35,809 bases of DNA. Origin: Phycisphaerae bacterium. GTDB lineage: Bacteria > Planctomycetota > Phycisphaerae > Phycisphaerales > SM1A02. This document shows, piece after piece, positions 7,306 through 16,166 of the stretch; positions within the stretch are counted from its first letter, which is position 1; each line of letters starts with the position of its first letter. Made by a program: the position numbers and the translations under genes. The notes beneath the pieces were generated by a model. That model saw only the letters and a program-made list of their open reading frames with translations. It was not told where the DNA came from and searched no databases. The DNA lies in NCBI GenBank assembly GCA_018656645.1, contig JABHZL010000099.1, positions 1 through 35,809 on the forward strand, read 5' to 3'.

Positions 7306-7436
7306 GTGTTACTTCTCTCGTTTTAGCACACCCAATACCGCTGGGGTGTTTTGATCGTTAAAGCGGTGAATAAACTCTGCTTGCTGCCTGTCACTTCGTC
7401 GCAATCCATTGAAAAAAATGCACCTAGAAAAAGTTT

Positions 7437-8465
7437 TTATGACCAACGAATCACGACTTTCCCAAATTGTTCGCCTGATTCGAGTCGGGCGAAAGCGGAT
7501 TTAGCATCTTGTGCTTCATAAACGGAATCGATCACTGGCTTCATGCCACTTTTGAAAAGTGATAGTACTGAATGAAATTCATGCATGTCTCCCATCGTCG
7601 AACCGACAATGTTTAATTGATTCCAGAAGATGCGAGCCAAGTCTGTTTTTGGTGAAGCCCCAGCTGTACAACCGCACGTGACGAGTGTCCCTCCGCGAGC
7701 GAGTGATTTGATGATAGGAAAGTGCAACGATCCGCCAACCGAGTCAACGCAAATATCAACACCCCGTTTGTGCGTTAAATTCCTTACCTCACGTGACCAA
7801 TCTTCTCCACTGTCAAGAACGGTTTCATTTGCCCCTAGTTCAATTGCTTTATCTAATTTCCACTGGTGCCTTGAAGTGACAATTGTTTTACATCCAAAGT
7901 GTTTGCAAATATTAAACGCCGCAAGCGCTGCTCCGCCACCAATTCCTGTGATTAAAACAGTGTGACCCGCTTGAAGTTTTGCACGTGTGACAAGCATTCT
8001 CCAAGCAGTTAAATGTGCAAGTCCAAATGCTGCAGCTTCAACAGGATCAGCATCGCCAATATCTAAAACGTTTTGTACGGGAACAGAAAAATATTCAGCA
8101 TTCGTACCGTTGTCGTGCTCGCCGATCATTCTGATGTCTTCGGGGGTGGAAGAAAAATCTGGGAGTATTGATTCTGATTGTCTGACGGCTGCGTTGAGCA
8201 AGACTCGCTTGCCTAGCCACGACCCGTCAACATTTTCTCCAACAGCTGAAACAACACCGCAACCATCAGAGCCACTGATTCTAGGATATTCCAGTCCCAG
8301 ACCCGGCATGCCAATCCCAACCCAAAGGTCTAAGTGGTTGAGCGCAGATGCCTCAGTTTTTACAACGATTTCCCCAACACCAGGGGTGATGTCCTTCCAA
8401 TTTTCAGCAATCTGTACATTGTTAGCAACAGGTGTGCCTTCTGAAATTATAGTTGCAGCTTTCAT
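7437..8465 (-). CDS. Zinc-independent MDR-family oxidoreductase (quinone reductase-like)
   Basis: The protein has 342 residues with a GroES-like substrate domain (about 1-130) and a Rossmann NAD(P) domain beginning at [11 protein letters not shown] (174-184), followed by GANETVLD and CVDSVGG, all MDR signatures. The catalytic-zinc His motif (GHE) is replaced by GSDGCG at 65-70, and there is no four-Cys structural zinc lobe. This points to a quinone oxidoreductase/enoyl-reductase type rather than a zinc alcohol dehydrogenase. ATG 8465 overlaps the stop of the TIM-barrel gene by 4 nt (ATGA), so the two are translationally coupled in the alaS operon. The natural substrate is unknown; redox of a sugar- or aldehyde-derived carbonyl would fit its partner but is a guess. 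Confidence 0.88.
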   Translation of the reverse strand: MKAATIISEGTPVANNVQIAENWKDITPGVGEIVVKTEASALNHLDLWVGIGMPGLGLEYPRISGSDGCGVVSAVGENVDGSWLGKRVLLNAAVRQSESILPDFSSTPEDIRMIGEHDNGTNAEYFSVPVQNVLDIGDADPVEAAAFGLAHLTAWRMLVTRAKLQAGHTVLITGIGGGAALAAFNICKHFGCKTIVTSRHQWKLDKAIELGANETVLDSGEDWSREVRNLTHKRGVDICVDSVGGSLHFPIIKSLARGGTLVTCGCTAGASPKTDLARIFWNQLNIVGSTMGDMHEFHSVLSLFKSGMKPVIDSVYEAQDAKSAFARLESGEQFGKVVIRWS

Positions 8466-9298
8466 GCAGTTTGTTCCAGTTCAATTCTCAATTTACGCAG
8501 CAAATCTCTGGTCCGAATGATCCCCTCAAATTCCCCTACGCTTGTCCCCTCATACTCAACGCCTATCCAGCCTCTGTATCCAGAGTCCAGGACGATGCTA
8601 AGCATTTTTTTATAGTCGGTGTGTATTTCATTTCCATCTGCATCAAAGTCATGTGACTTTGCACTCACCGCTTTTGCAAAAGGCATGAGTTCTTCAACAC
8701 CTTTGTACCTGTCGTATTCTTCTCTAGTTTCCCAATCGAGAATAAAATTTCCAAAATCTGGCAGTGTGCCACAGCGAACCAGATCAACTTCTCGAATAAC
8801 CGAAGAAAGCCATGTGCCATTCGAGCTGAGTCCACCATGGTTTTCTACGATAACATTGATGTTTTTTGTGTCCGCGTGGTTTGTTAGTCGGCGCAAACCA
8901 TCTGCAGCAAGTTTTTTTTGTTCATCAGGGGTACCTTCAGACTGTGCGTTGACACGTATTGAATGGCATTTAAGTTCAACGGCAGCATCAATCCATTTGT
9001 AATGATTTTCAATTGCCTGTGTCCTTTTTGCACTATCTGGATCACCCAAATTCCCCTCACCATCACACATAATAAGTAGGCTTGTAACACCAAGATCATT
9101 GCATCTCGATTTTAATTCACCCACAAACTCGGCTTTTGGTTTGCGATCTGGAAAAAACGAATTTACATATTCAACAGCATCTATATCAAACTGCTCTTTA
9201 GTTATACGGGGAAAATCAACGGGTTGTATGTAGCCAGCAAAGAGTGCTTGGTGTAAGGACCATTGTGCAAGTGAAATGTTAAAAATAGGTTCAGTCAT
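8462..9298 (-). CDS. Sugar phosphate isomerase/epimerase-like TIM barrel (xylose isomerase-like)
   Basis: The protein has 278 residues, cytosolic, with the AP-endonuclease-2/xylose-isomerase-like TIM-barrel pattern. The divalent-metal ligands stand at the expected strand ends: E152 in IVENHGG, D181 in LPDFGN, H216 in KSHDF and E248 in GVEYEG. Relatives isomerise or epimerise free sugars, hydroxypyruvate or inositol intermediates; the substrate cannot be read from sequence. The start overlaps the end of the upstream 113-residue gene by 8 nt and its stop overlaps the MDR start by 4 nt, so all three are translated from one mRNA behind alaS. Confidence 0.87.
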   Translation of the reverse strand: MTEPIFNISLAQWSLHQALFAGYIQPVDFPRITKEQFDIDAVEYVNSFFPDRKPKAEFVGELKSRCNDLGVTSLLIMCDGEGNLGDPDSAKRTQAIENHYKWIDAAVELKCHSIRVNAQSEGTPDEQKKLAADGLRRLTNHADTKNINVIVENHGGLSSNGTWLSSVIREVDLVRCGTLPDFGNFILDWETREEYDRYKGVEELMPFAKAVSAKSHDFDADGNEIHTDYKKMLSIVLDSGYRGWIGVEYEGTSVGEFEGIIRTRDLLRKLRIELEQTA

Positions 9299-9632
9299 TG
9301 TTATTATCCTCTCCCTCGTTATTATCTAAAAAGCAGTGAAACCCCACGCAAGGAACACGTTCTGGTTCATCACTGATGTGAATCTCTTCAATAAGACCGT
9401 GCACTTGTTGTAAATGTTCTGAGGTAAGTGGAATTGATACAACCTGTTGCCCTGCTGCGGAACCAGTAATAGTAGTGAGGACTGCGACCGTTTCTTTATC
9501 TTCAAGTGCAGTCATTACGTGTTCACCAACCTGTTTTGCAATCGGTTGCAGGGGAGTGACAAACGTGGGAATGCCCTCTTGCTTGGCTTCGTCGATCTTT
9601 TCAATTTCTTTGTTGGGTTCTTCTGTTGTCAT
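9291..9632 (-). CDS. Small unrecognised acidic protein in the alaS operon
   Basis: This is a 113-residue protein with no signal peptide or membrane helix, and charged, low-complexity ends (an N-terminal [14 protein letters not shown] and a C-terminal Asn/Asp/Glu tail). The central ~70 residues look like a compact alpha/beta unit, with a VPCVGFHCF segment holding two cysteines. Its start overlaps the alaS stop by 4 nt and its end overlaps the TIM-barrel start by 8 nt. That strict coupling makes it very likely real despite the lack of a recognised family. Confidence 0.65.
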   Translation of the reverse strand: MTTEEPNKEIEKIDEAKQEGIPTFVTPLQPIAKQVGEHVMTALEDKETVAVLTTITGSAAGQQVVSIPLTSEHLQQVHGLIEEIHISDEPERVPCVGFHCFLDNNEGEDNNND

Positions 9633-12448
9633 GCCATTGCTTTCTCTGCAAATTCTCGTGCGGCGCTCATTGCATCAGGAATTTTTTCTGGATCTTTTCC
9701 ACCAGCCTGCGCAGTATCTGGTCGGCCTCCACCACCGCCGCCACAAACTTTCGCAGCTTCACGAACCCAGTCCCCAGCCTTGAGACCCTTTGCAATGAGC
9801 GATTTGTCTACGCCAGCAACAATTGTAACTTTTCCATCATCTTTGTGGGCAGTAAATAACATGACTGCGCTTCCCTTAAGTTTTGATCGAACAGCATCAA
9901 GAGCGCTCAACATTGTTTCCTTGTCACCACCATCAATCGATGCGACAACAATTTCATCGCTACTTTCAGCAATTTCTTTCGCCTGTGCTAATACACCGTC
10001 TTTGCGTGAAGACGCAGCTTTTTTTCGTGCACTTTTTGCTTTTTCGTGAAGCATCGCGAGTGCTTTTTTAGAAGCGTGTCTGTTTGGTTGAGAAAGTGTT
10101 AACTCGTCCACTAGTTGTGAAAGTTCGTCAAATTCTTGTAATAGCGTATCTCCGCTAAGGCTCGATGCTTTTGAAATTCGTTCAAGCAATGATTCACCGG
10201 CCTCGTACGCTGCTTCTGCAGCAACACCGGTAAGAGCAAGGATGCGCCTGACACCCGAAGCCAATGACTGTTCATGTACGATCACAAATTGCCCAGCGGC
10301 TGAACATGACGGTAGGTGTGTGCCGCCACAGAATTCTACCGAGCAGTCATGCCAATCCGTATTTGTTGGATCATCAAGAAGGTCATTAACAGTTGCTCCG
10401 ATGCTTACAACTCGAACTGGATCTGGGTATTGTTCACCAAATACCGCGCGAACGCCACAAATTTCTTTTGCTTTCTGAAGAGACACTTCTTTTGCATCAA
10501 CAATTAAATCTGCATTGATTGATTTGTTTACAAGTTGTTGAACAAATTCAATTTCTTCATCTTTCATTGCGTGTGTGTGTGAAAAATCAAAACGCAATTT
10601 GTCGTGGTCAACAAGTGAGCCTTTTTGCTGTACATCTTCACCTAAAATTGCACGCAAAGCATGGTTCAGCAAATGTGTAGCAGTGTGATTTGCTTCGGTG
10701 GCAATGCGATTGCTGTTGTGCACAGTTGCAGTAACCTGGTCGTTACATCGCAACTCGCCACTTACAACTCGTCCAATATGAAGTACATAGTCACCTTGTG
10801 CGTGTGTTTCAAGCACATTAAATTGGCTACCCCCAGTTTTAAGTTCACCTGTGTGGTGGTCAGTTATCAGGTGACCCGTGTCTCCAACCTGACCACCAGC
10901 TTCAGCGTAAAAGGGGGTTTGATCGAGAATAATCCCATGTACACATAGGTCATTTGCAATGTCAGTTAATTCTCTACCATTCCAAATCGCCTTGATTTGC
11001 GCCCGGCCTGATCGTCGAAGATATTTATCACCATCCTTTGTAGGGTGCACTTGCAGTGTCTGAAGTGAGCCTAGTACATCTGGTGGCAATTGCATTTTTT
11101 GATCTGTTGAAGATGTTGCGCGGGATGTTTCCCTTGCCACCGCCATTAGTTTTTCGTAACCTTCGCGATCAACAGTCAGGTTTCGCTCTTCTGCCATGAC
11201 TTCTGTCAAGTCAATAGGAAAACCAAACGTGTCATGCAAAGTAAAAGCAATATTTGCATCGATAGATTGCCCATTCCCATCTTTAACCGCTTCGTCGAAA
11301 AGTTCTAAGCCTCGATCTAATGTCTTAAGAAAGCTTTCTTCTTCGTCTTTAATGATTTCAGAGATGTGACTAGACTTCTCTGCAATTTCTGGAAATGTTT
11401 CACCGAGCGTTTCAACAACTGAAGGCACAAGTTTGTATAACATTGGTCCTTCAACGCCGAGTGTTTGGTGGGCATGTCTCGCTGCACGGCGAAGAATACG
11501 GCGAAGCACAAATTCTCTACCAGCAGCACCAGGTCTTCCACCATCAGAGAGAGCAACTGTCAAGCATCGGATGTGATCTGCAATTACACGATAAGCAACA
11601 TCAATGGGGTCATTATCTGATCCTTGATACGTTGTTGAACCAGTAATTACTTGGATAGAAGTGAAAATCGGTGTCCACAAATCGGTATCATAATTGCTCG
11701 TTTTATTTTGCAACACACGAACTATTCTTTCAAATCCCAAGCCAGTGTCAACGTGTTGGTTTGGAAGTGGTGTTAGTTTTCCATCGTCTCCTCGATTAAA
11801 TTGAATAAACACAAGGTTCCACAACTCAATGACATTAGGGTCGTCCATGTTGACAAGATGCCCGCCGGTTTTGTCAGGTGTACAGTCATAATGAATTTCA
11901 CTGCAAGGTCCACATGGGCCGGATTCACCCATTTCCCAAAAATTATCTTTCCGCCCCCAACGAGTGATGTGCGTTGGATCAATATCTGTTTTTTCTTTCC
12001 ACAAATTTTCAGCTTCGATGTCAGCATCAAGTTCATCTTTTTTGTCACCTTCAAAAACAGTGACATATAACCGCGATTTATCAAGACCCCAAACTTCTGT
12101 GAATAATTCCCATGCCCACTCAATTGCTTCTGCTTTGAAATAATCGCCGAAAGACCAATTACCGAGCATTTCAAAAAACGTATGGTGGTAGGTATCTCGG
12201 CCCACATCTTCTAAATCGTTGTGCTTGCCACCGGCGCGAATACATTTCTGTGTGTCTACAGCTCTACTAAACGGCCGGCTTCCTTGTGCAAGGAAGACAT
12301 CTTTAAATTGATTCATACCAGCATTTGTAAAGAGCAGGGTGGGGTCATCGTGTGGAATCACTGGGCTTGAAGGTACTGCTGTGTGATTGCAGCGATCTAC
12401 AAAAAAATCAATGAATTGGTTTCGAATTTCAGATCCACTTAGGGTCAT
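9629..12448 (-). CDS. alaS: Alanyl-tRNA synthetase
   Basis: Charges tRNA-Ala and clears Ser/Gly mischarging. ATG 12448 gives 939 residues beginning MTLSGSEIRNQF, the usual family start. The frame runs open further upstream to 12580, but that would cross the tpiA promoter and is not used. The class II aminoacylation core holds FTNAGMNQFKDVF and the RAGGKHNDLEDVG block. The editing domain shows HTATHLLNHAL and the Cys/His zinc site in CSVEFCGGTHLP. The C-terminal DHHA1-type domain ends in the glycine-rich GGGGGGRPDTAQAGG. AAGGA lies 12 nt before the ATG and TACAAT (12486-12491) is a plausible -10. First gene of a four-gene overlapping operon. Confidence 0.98.
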   Translation of the reverse strand: MTLSGSEIRNQFIDFFVDRCNHTAVPSSPVIPHDDPTLLFTNAGMNQFKDVFLAQGSRPFSRAVDTQKCIRAGGKHNDLEDVGRDTYHHTFFEMLGNWSFGDYFKAEAIEWAWELFTEVWGLDKSRLYVTVFEGDKKDELDADIEAENLWKEKTDIDPTHITRWGRKDNFWEMGESGPCGPCSEIHYDCTPDKTGGHLVNMDDPNVIELWNLVFIQFNRGDDGKLTPLPNQHVDTGLGFERIVRVLQNKTSNYDTDLWTPIFTSIQVITGSTTYQGSDNDPIDVAYRVIADHIRCLTVALSDGGRPGAAGREFVLRRILRRAARHAHQTLGVEGPMLYKLVPSVVETLGETFPEIAEKSSHISEIIKDEEESFLKTLDRGLELFDEAVKDGNGQSIDANIAFTLHDTFGFPIDLTEVMAEERNLTVDREGYEKLMAVARETSRATSSTDQKMQLPPDVLGSLQTLQVHPTKDGDKYLRRSGRAQIKAIWNGRELTDIANDLCVHGIILDQTPFYAEAGGQVGDTGHLITDHHTGELKTGGSQFNVLETHAQGDYVLHIGRVVSGELRCNDQVTATVHNSNRIATEANHTATHLLNHALRAILGEDVQQKGSLVDHDKLRFDFSHTHAMKDEEIEFVQQLVNKSINADLIVDAKEVSLQKAKEICGVRAVFGEQYPDPVRVVSIGATVNDLLDDPTNTDWHDCSVEFCGGTHLPSCSAAGQFVIVHEQSLASGVRRILALTGVAAEAAYEAGESLLERISKASSLSGDTLLQEFDELSQLVDELTLSQPNRHASKKALAMLHEKAKSARKKAASSRKDGVLAQAKEIAESSDEIVVASIDGGDKETMLSALDAVRSKLKGSAVMLFTAHKDDGKVTIVAGVDKSLIAKGLKAGDWVREAAKVCGGGGGGRPDTAQAGGKDPEKIPDAMSAAREFAEKAMA

Positions 12449-12554
12449 AACTTGGCGTATTCCTTCTTTTGTCCTAGAAAACGGAATTGTACCCTTTGAG
12501 CGATCCCCCGACGTTGTACTTGGTACATACGCTATGGGAGTGTCCCGATTCTGG

Positions 12555-12560
12555 TATCCT
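12555..12560 (+). promoter_or_regulatory. Candidate extended -10 box for tpiA
   Basis: TGGTATCCT (TATCCT at 12555-12560) ends 11 nt before ATG 12572. A GGTATCCTG core also precedes leuS on the other strand. No convincing -35 is visible, as is usual for extended -10 promoters. Confidence 0.4.
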
Positions 12561-12571
12561 GTAGGGTTCAG

Positions 12572-13333
12572 ATGACGCAAAGACGATTCATTATTGGTGG
12601 TAATTGGAAGATGAATACCGACCTTGAAACCGGCATGGCATTGGCCTCGCAGGTTGCAGATGCTGCAAGTGCCTCCGAGGCTTGTGATGTGGTAATTTAT
12701 CCTCCATTTCCATATTTACAGGCGATAGACTCCGTTATTTCAAATTCTCCCGTCACACTAGGTGCTCAAAATATTTGGCCAGAATCTCACGGTGCGTTTA
12801 CTGGTGAAGTCTCATGCGGCATGCTCAAGGACCTAGGAGTTGCAAGCGTTCTCGTCGGGCACAGTGAACGGCGGCATGTTTTGCTCGAATCAGATCCGTT
12901 GATCGCTAAAAAAGTAGATTTTGCAATAAATAGAGAGTTTCAAGTCGTTCTTTGCGTGGGTGAAACCCTTGAACAAAGAGAGATGGGTAGTACTCTTGAG
13001 ATCGTTCTTGGGCAAGTTCAAAGTGGTTTAGAGTCTGTAAATCACGATTCTATGAAAAATATAGTTATTGCTTATGAGCCCGTGTGGGCAATTGGCACAG
13101 GAAAAACCGCTTCTGCTGAAGACGCACAAGCGGTACATAGTGCAATTCGCGGAGAACTCGCATCAAGGTATGATGACGATGTGGCATCCTTAACCCGTAT
13201 TCAATACGGTGGATCTGTCAAACCAGAAAACGCGAAGGAATTATTTGCGTGCCCTGATATTGACGGTGCCCTCGTAGGTGGCGCTGCGTTGTCTGGTGAA
13301 TCTTTCGCTGCAATTATTGAGGCAGCATGTTGA
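12572..13333 (+). CDS. tpiA: Triosephosphate isomerase
   Basis: Interconverts dihydroxyacetone phosphate and glyceraldehyde 3-phosphate in glycolysis/gluconeogenesis. The protein has 253 residues, the standard length. Catalytic residues are all present: K13 in GGNWKMN, H97 in VGHSERR and E169 in the YEPVWAIGTG loop, with YGGSVKPEN and ALVGGAAL making the phosphate site. It is divergent from alaS, with 123 bp between the start codons, and is the first gene of a run continuing into secG and yicC. No Shine-Dalgarno is seen, and the promoter position suggests a leader of only ~5 nt. Confidence 0.98.
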   Translation: MTQRRFIIGGNWKMNTDLETGMALASQVADAASASEACDVVIYPPFPYLQAIDSVISNSPVTLGAQNIWPESHGAFTGEVSCGMLKDLGVASVLVGHSERRHVLLESDPLIAKKVDFAINREFQVVLCVGETLEQREMGSTLEIVLGQVQSGLESVNHDSMKNIVIAYEPVWAIGTGKTASAEDAQAVHSAIRGELASRYDDDVASLTRIQYGGSVKPENAKELFACPDIDGALVGGAALSGESFAAIIEAAC

Positions 13334-13370
13334 ACGTTTTTGCCCAGTTGGGCTATTTTGGAATTTCGAA

Positions 13371-13745
13371 ATGAATCAAACCTTTCTTTATCTCACAATT
13401 GGACTCATTGTTATCTCGGTAGCAATGGTATTAATCATTCTGGTACAGAGACCTCAGGGCGGTGGGCTCGCTTCAGCGTTCGGAGGCGGTGGTGGTGGTA
13501 ACGACACGGTTTTTGGCGGTAGGGTGGGCGATGCTCTTACAGTGATGACTGTAATAGCTTTTATTTTGTTCCTTGGACTTGCGGTTTCCCTAAACCTTGT
13601 TGAGAGTAAAAGTGTAACTCCTGAGGTTGTGCCCGTAACAGAAGTAACTGCGCCAGCAACGCCGGACACGACAAATACAAGTGCCCCAACTTCAGCAGCA
13701 ACAGAGTCTAAACCAGATCATCCAACTTCAGACGGGTCGAAGTAA
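13371..13745 (+). CDS. secG: Preprotein translocase subunit SecG
   Basis: Auxiliary membrane subunit of the SecYEG protein-export channel. The 124-residue protein from ATG 13371 has the family layout: helix ~6-26, the cytosolic loop VQRPQGGGLASAFGGGG with FGGR and a following DALT, and a second helix ~56-75. The last ~45 residues are a Thr/Ala/Pro/Ser-rich tail, longer than in E. coli SecG and probably disordered. It lies 37 nt after tpiA; the tpiA-secG pairing is common in bacteria and supports the call. The stop at 13745 is 3 nt before yicC. Confidence 0.93.
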   Translation: MNQTFLYLTIGLIVISVAMVLIILVQRPQGGGLASAFGGGGGGNDTVFGGRVGDALTVMTVIAFILFLGLAVSLNLVESKSVTPEVVPVTEVTAPATPDTTNTSAPTSAATESKPDHPTSDGSK

Positions 13746-13748
13746 CAA

Positions 13749-14624
13749 ATGATACGTTCGATGACTGGATTTGGAAGCGCTTCGAGTCGCGGGGATGGGT
13801 TGACATTGTTGGTTGAGGTTCGAACAGTAAACAACAAATTTTACAAATCTCACATCCGCCTTCCAGACACGCTGCAAGGATTGGATGCAGAACTCGATAC
13901 GTTTTTAGCTGGCCATTTTGTGCGTGGAAGTGTAACTGCATCTGTTAAATATGTAGATAATTCATTTCGGGCAGCAGCTACTCTTAATACAGATGCAATT
14001 AAAAAATATATTGACCAAATTAGAGAGGTTGATGAAAATTTAACCATAGATGCTGGCCGGTTACTCTCACTTCCGGGCGTTCTTATGCACGATACAGGCG
14101 AAGAATTGATCGAGCGAATTCGGCCAATTATTACCAAACTATTTGAAGACGCCTGCAACTCGGCGACTGAGATGCGAACTCGGGAAGGTAAATCATTAGA
14201 AGAAGATCTTGCGTTGCACCTGTGCAAAATCGAAGAACACCTTGCAAATATAAAAGAACGCGCACCACTTATTGTCTCGGATTATGAGAAACGATTACGA
14301 CAACGCATGGAAGCACTTTTGTCTGATGTTGGCAAGGAAGTCAATGATGCTGATCTATTAAGAGAAGTTGCCGTGTTCGCAGAACGTGCTGATATTTCTG
14401 AGGAAATTTCAAGACTTGGCGGTCACCTTGAACAATTCAGAGAACTTGTTGGAAGTGACAACTACGATCCAATTGGTAGGACACTTGATTTTTTAGCACA
14501 GGAAATGCTTCGCGAATCAAATACAATTGCCAGTAAATGTCTTGACGGCGATACAAGTCGTCGAATTGTTGAAATCAAAGGTGCAGTTGACCGAATCAAG
14601 GAACAAGTGCAAAACGCAGAGTAA
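13749..14624 (+). CDS. yicC: YicC-family endoribonuclease
   Basis: The protein has 291 residues with both family parts: the N-terminal YicC domain opening MIRSMTGFGSA with EVRTVNNK, and the C-terminal DUF1732 domain, which carries EVAVFAERADISEEISRL, DFLAQEMLREANT-like wording (here LRESNTIASK) and the closing IKGAVDRIKEQVQN. E. coli YicC has been described as an endoribonuclease acting on small RNAs. Cytosolic. The start is 4 nt past the secG stop without a clear Shine-Dalgarno, so coupling by re-initiation is likely. GTG of the next gene follows after 5 nt. Confidence 0.95.
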   Translation: MIRSMTGFGSASSRGDGLTLLVEVRTVNNKFYKSHIRLPDTLQGLDAELDTFLAGHFVRGSVTASVKYVDNSFRAAATLNTDAIKKYIDQIREVDENLTIDAGRLLSLPGVLMHDTGEELIERIRPIITKLFEDACNSATEMRTREGKSLEEDLALHLCKIEEHLANIKERAPLIVSDYEKRLRQRMEALLSDVGKEVNDADLLREVAVFAERADISEEISRLGGHLEQFRELVGSDNYDPIGRTLDFLAQEMLRESNTIASKCLDGDTSRRIVEIKGAVDRIKEQVQNAE

Positions 14625-14629
14625 TACGC

Positions 14630-15760
14630 GTGAGCAATGAACCAGATAATATTGATCGAACCCATCGCCTAGGGCCTCTCGCCGAAGAAGGTTTTGTTGG
14701 AGAGGAAATCAGTGGTCGTGATCTTGCAATCGTACTAAGTCGATATGACATTGGAGCGGTGGATCGAATTTCAGATTACAAACGGGGATCACGACGATCA
14801 CCCAAGATGCACATCGTTTCTTCGATGGGTGAATTTCTATTAAAAAGAAGAGCAGTTGGCCACGACGAGCATTCTCGGGTTTTATTTGCACACACTATTC
14901 AAGCAACGTTGGCAGAACACAGATTTCCAGTTGCTGGTCTTGTTTCTACAACCGAGGGTTCCACGCTTGTTCAGCACGATGGACGAATTTATGAACTTTT
15001 TCGTTTCATTACCGGTAAGAGGTTTGATAAATCGAATCCAGCAGCTTCAGAAGCGGGAAGAGTTCTTGCGAATTTCCACAGTATTTTGTTGAGCAGCAAG
15101 GAAGAACCAGTTGTTGGAAGCGGCACGTTCCATCATTCGCAGCAAATACCAGAAGTGCTTGGTTCAATTTACCAAGTACTAACTTCAAACGAAGATGTAT
15201 CTGCTCTTGAAGGCATGAACGACACGATCGAGTACATTCGAGCGAATTATGAAACATCTGCTAACAAAATCCAAAATCTTGAGTGGGATTCTCTTGGTCC
15301 ACAGTTAGTCCACGGTGATTGGCATCCCGGAAACATGTTGTATGCAGACAGTGAAATTATTGCAGTAATTGATTTTGATTCGTTGCGTTTTTTACCTAGA
15401 ATTACCGATGTTGCAAATGGAGCATTACAATTTTCCATGCGAATGGGTACAGCTGAAAATGTCGATTCGTGGGGAGAAGGTTTTCGGGGACACACAATTC
15501 AATCTTTCGTACAAGCATACGATCAATTTTCTCAAGTTCCACTTTTTGCATCAGAGCGAGCCATGATCCCCGACCTTATGGTTGAGGCGCTCATTGTCGA
15601 GAGCGTGATTCCAATTTGGAAAACAGGTTCATTTGGAAGAGTTGCTGGTTCTACGTTTTTAAGACTCGTAGAAAAAAAACTAAAATGGCTTGAGCCGAGA
15701 ATGCAGCGAGTCATCGATGTTATTCAGCCCCCACTTAGTGGAGAGGACAGTTTTGCATGA
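14630..15760 (+). CDS. APH-type phosphotransferase (aminoglycoside/homoserine/choline kinase fold)
   Basis: A 376-residue protein starting at GTG 14630. The kinase core is clear: a glycine-poor N-lobe with FLLKRRA (ATP-site Lys), the catalytic loop LVHGDWHPGNMLY with H228, D230 and N235, and the metal-binding VIDFDSL with D248 and D250. This is the APH/HSK2 fold, which phosphorylates small molecules such as homoserine, choline, sugars or antibiotics. Nothing here points to resistance; the context is a housekeeping operon, so a metabolic substrate is more likely. It follows yicC by 5 nt and its end overlaps the DUF2007-type gene by 4 nt (ATGA). Confidence 0.88.
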   Translation: MSNEPDNIDRTHRLGPLAEEGFVGEEISGRDLAIVLSRYDIGAVDRISDYKRGSRRSPKMHIVSSMGEFLLKRRAVGHDEHSRVLFAHTIQATLAEHRFPVAGLVSTTEGSTLVQHDGRIYELFRFITGKRFDKSNPAASEAGRVLANFHSILLSSKEEPVVGSGTFHHSQQIPEVLGSIYQVLTSNEDVSALEGMNDTIEYIRANYETSANKIQNLEWDSLGPQLVHGDWHPGNMLYADSEIIAVIDFDSLRFLPRITDVANGALQFSMRMGTAENVDSWGEGFRGHTIQSFVQAYDQFSQVPLFASERAMIPDLMVEALIVESVIPIWKTGSFGRVAGSTFLRLVEKKLKWLEPRMQRVIDVIQPPLSGEDSFA

Positions 15761-16137
15761 GCCAAGATCTTGTTACTCTTTTAACCGTACCCTCTGAATT
15801 TGAAGCAAACCTGTTGGCAATTGTATTACGAGATAATGACATTGAAGCATTCGTGTTTGCATCTTCGGCCTCTGGAATAGGGGTGCCTTTCAGCGGAGGA
15901 ACACTAGGCATTCCATTGCAAGTTAGTTCAGAAGACGTGGAAAAAGCCAAAGAGATTCTTGCAGAAAACAAGCGCGACTCAATTGATATTGATTGGAATG
16001 AACTGCAATTAGCAGATTCAGATCATGAATTTCACGAACCAACAATGATGCGATTACCTGCAAAAATTGCTTTTTTTATTACTGCGATCGTCCTATTGAT
16101 AGGATTAGCGATTAGTTTGTTTCTAACTATCGCTTAA
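15757..16137 (+). CDS. DUF2007-type (putative signal-transducing) protein with C-terminal membrane helix
   Basis: A 126-residue protein. Residues ~5-75 match the DUF2007 pattern: a VTLLTVPSEFEANLLAIVLRDNDIEAFV start, a G-rich middle and LQVSSEDVEKAKEIL, an alpha/beta fold sometimes fused to other domains. Residues ~104-124 form a single membrane helix, so the domain is tethered at the inner face of the membrane. It overlaps the phosphotransferase gene by 4 nt and is the last gene of the tpiA run, convergent with the gene ending at 16167. Its role is unknown. Confidence 0.78.
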   Translation: MSQDLVTLLTVPSEFEANLLAIVLRDNDIEAFVFASSASGIGVPFSGGTLGIPLQVSSEDVEKAKEILAENKRDSIDIDWNELQLADSDHEFHEPTMMRLPAKIAFFITAIVLLIGLAISLFLTIA

Positions 16138-16166
16138 GCCGGCGAACAGAGAAAATTACATTTCAA

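Noticed and set aside
7328-7352. ACACCC/GGGTGT hairpin after the 7271-7305 terminator
   Set aside because: A 6-bp stem with a 10-nt loop and only four T. It adds nothing after a much stronger terminator and is not placed to end the minus-strand operon.
12449-12580. Upstream extension of alaS by 44 codons to an ATG at 12580
   Set aside because: It would overlap tpiA and cross both divergent promoters. The family start MTLSGSEIRNQF at 12448 fits, with AAGGA upstream.
13475-13510. Glycine-codon run in secG as a possible repeat or frameshift site
   Set aside because: It encodes the conserved Gly-rich cytosolic loop of SecG and the frame stays intact.
14630-15760. Antibiotic-resistance reading of the APH-fold kinase
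   Set aside because: The fold is shared with homoserine, choline and sugar kinases. It lies in a housekeeping operon with no mobile-element signs, so resistance is unsupported.
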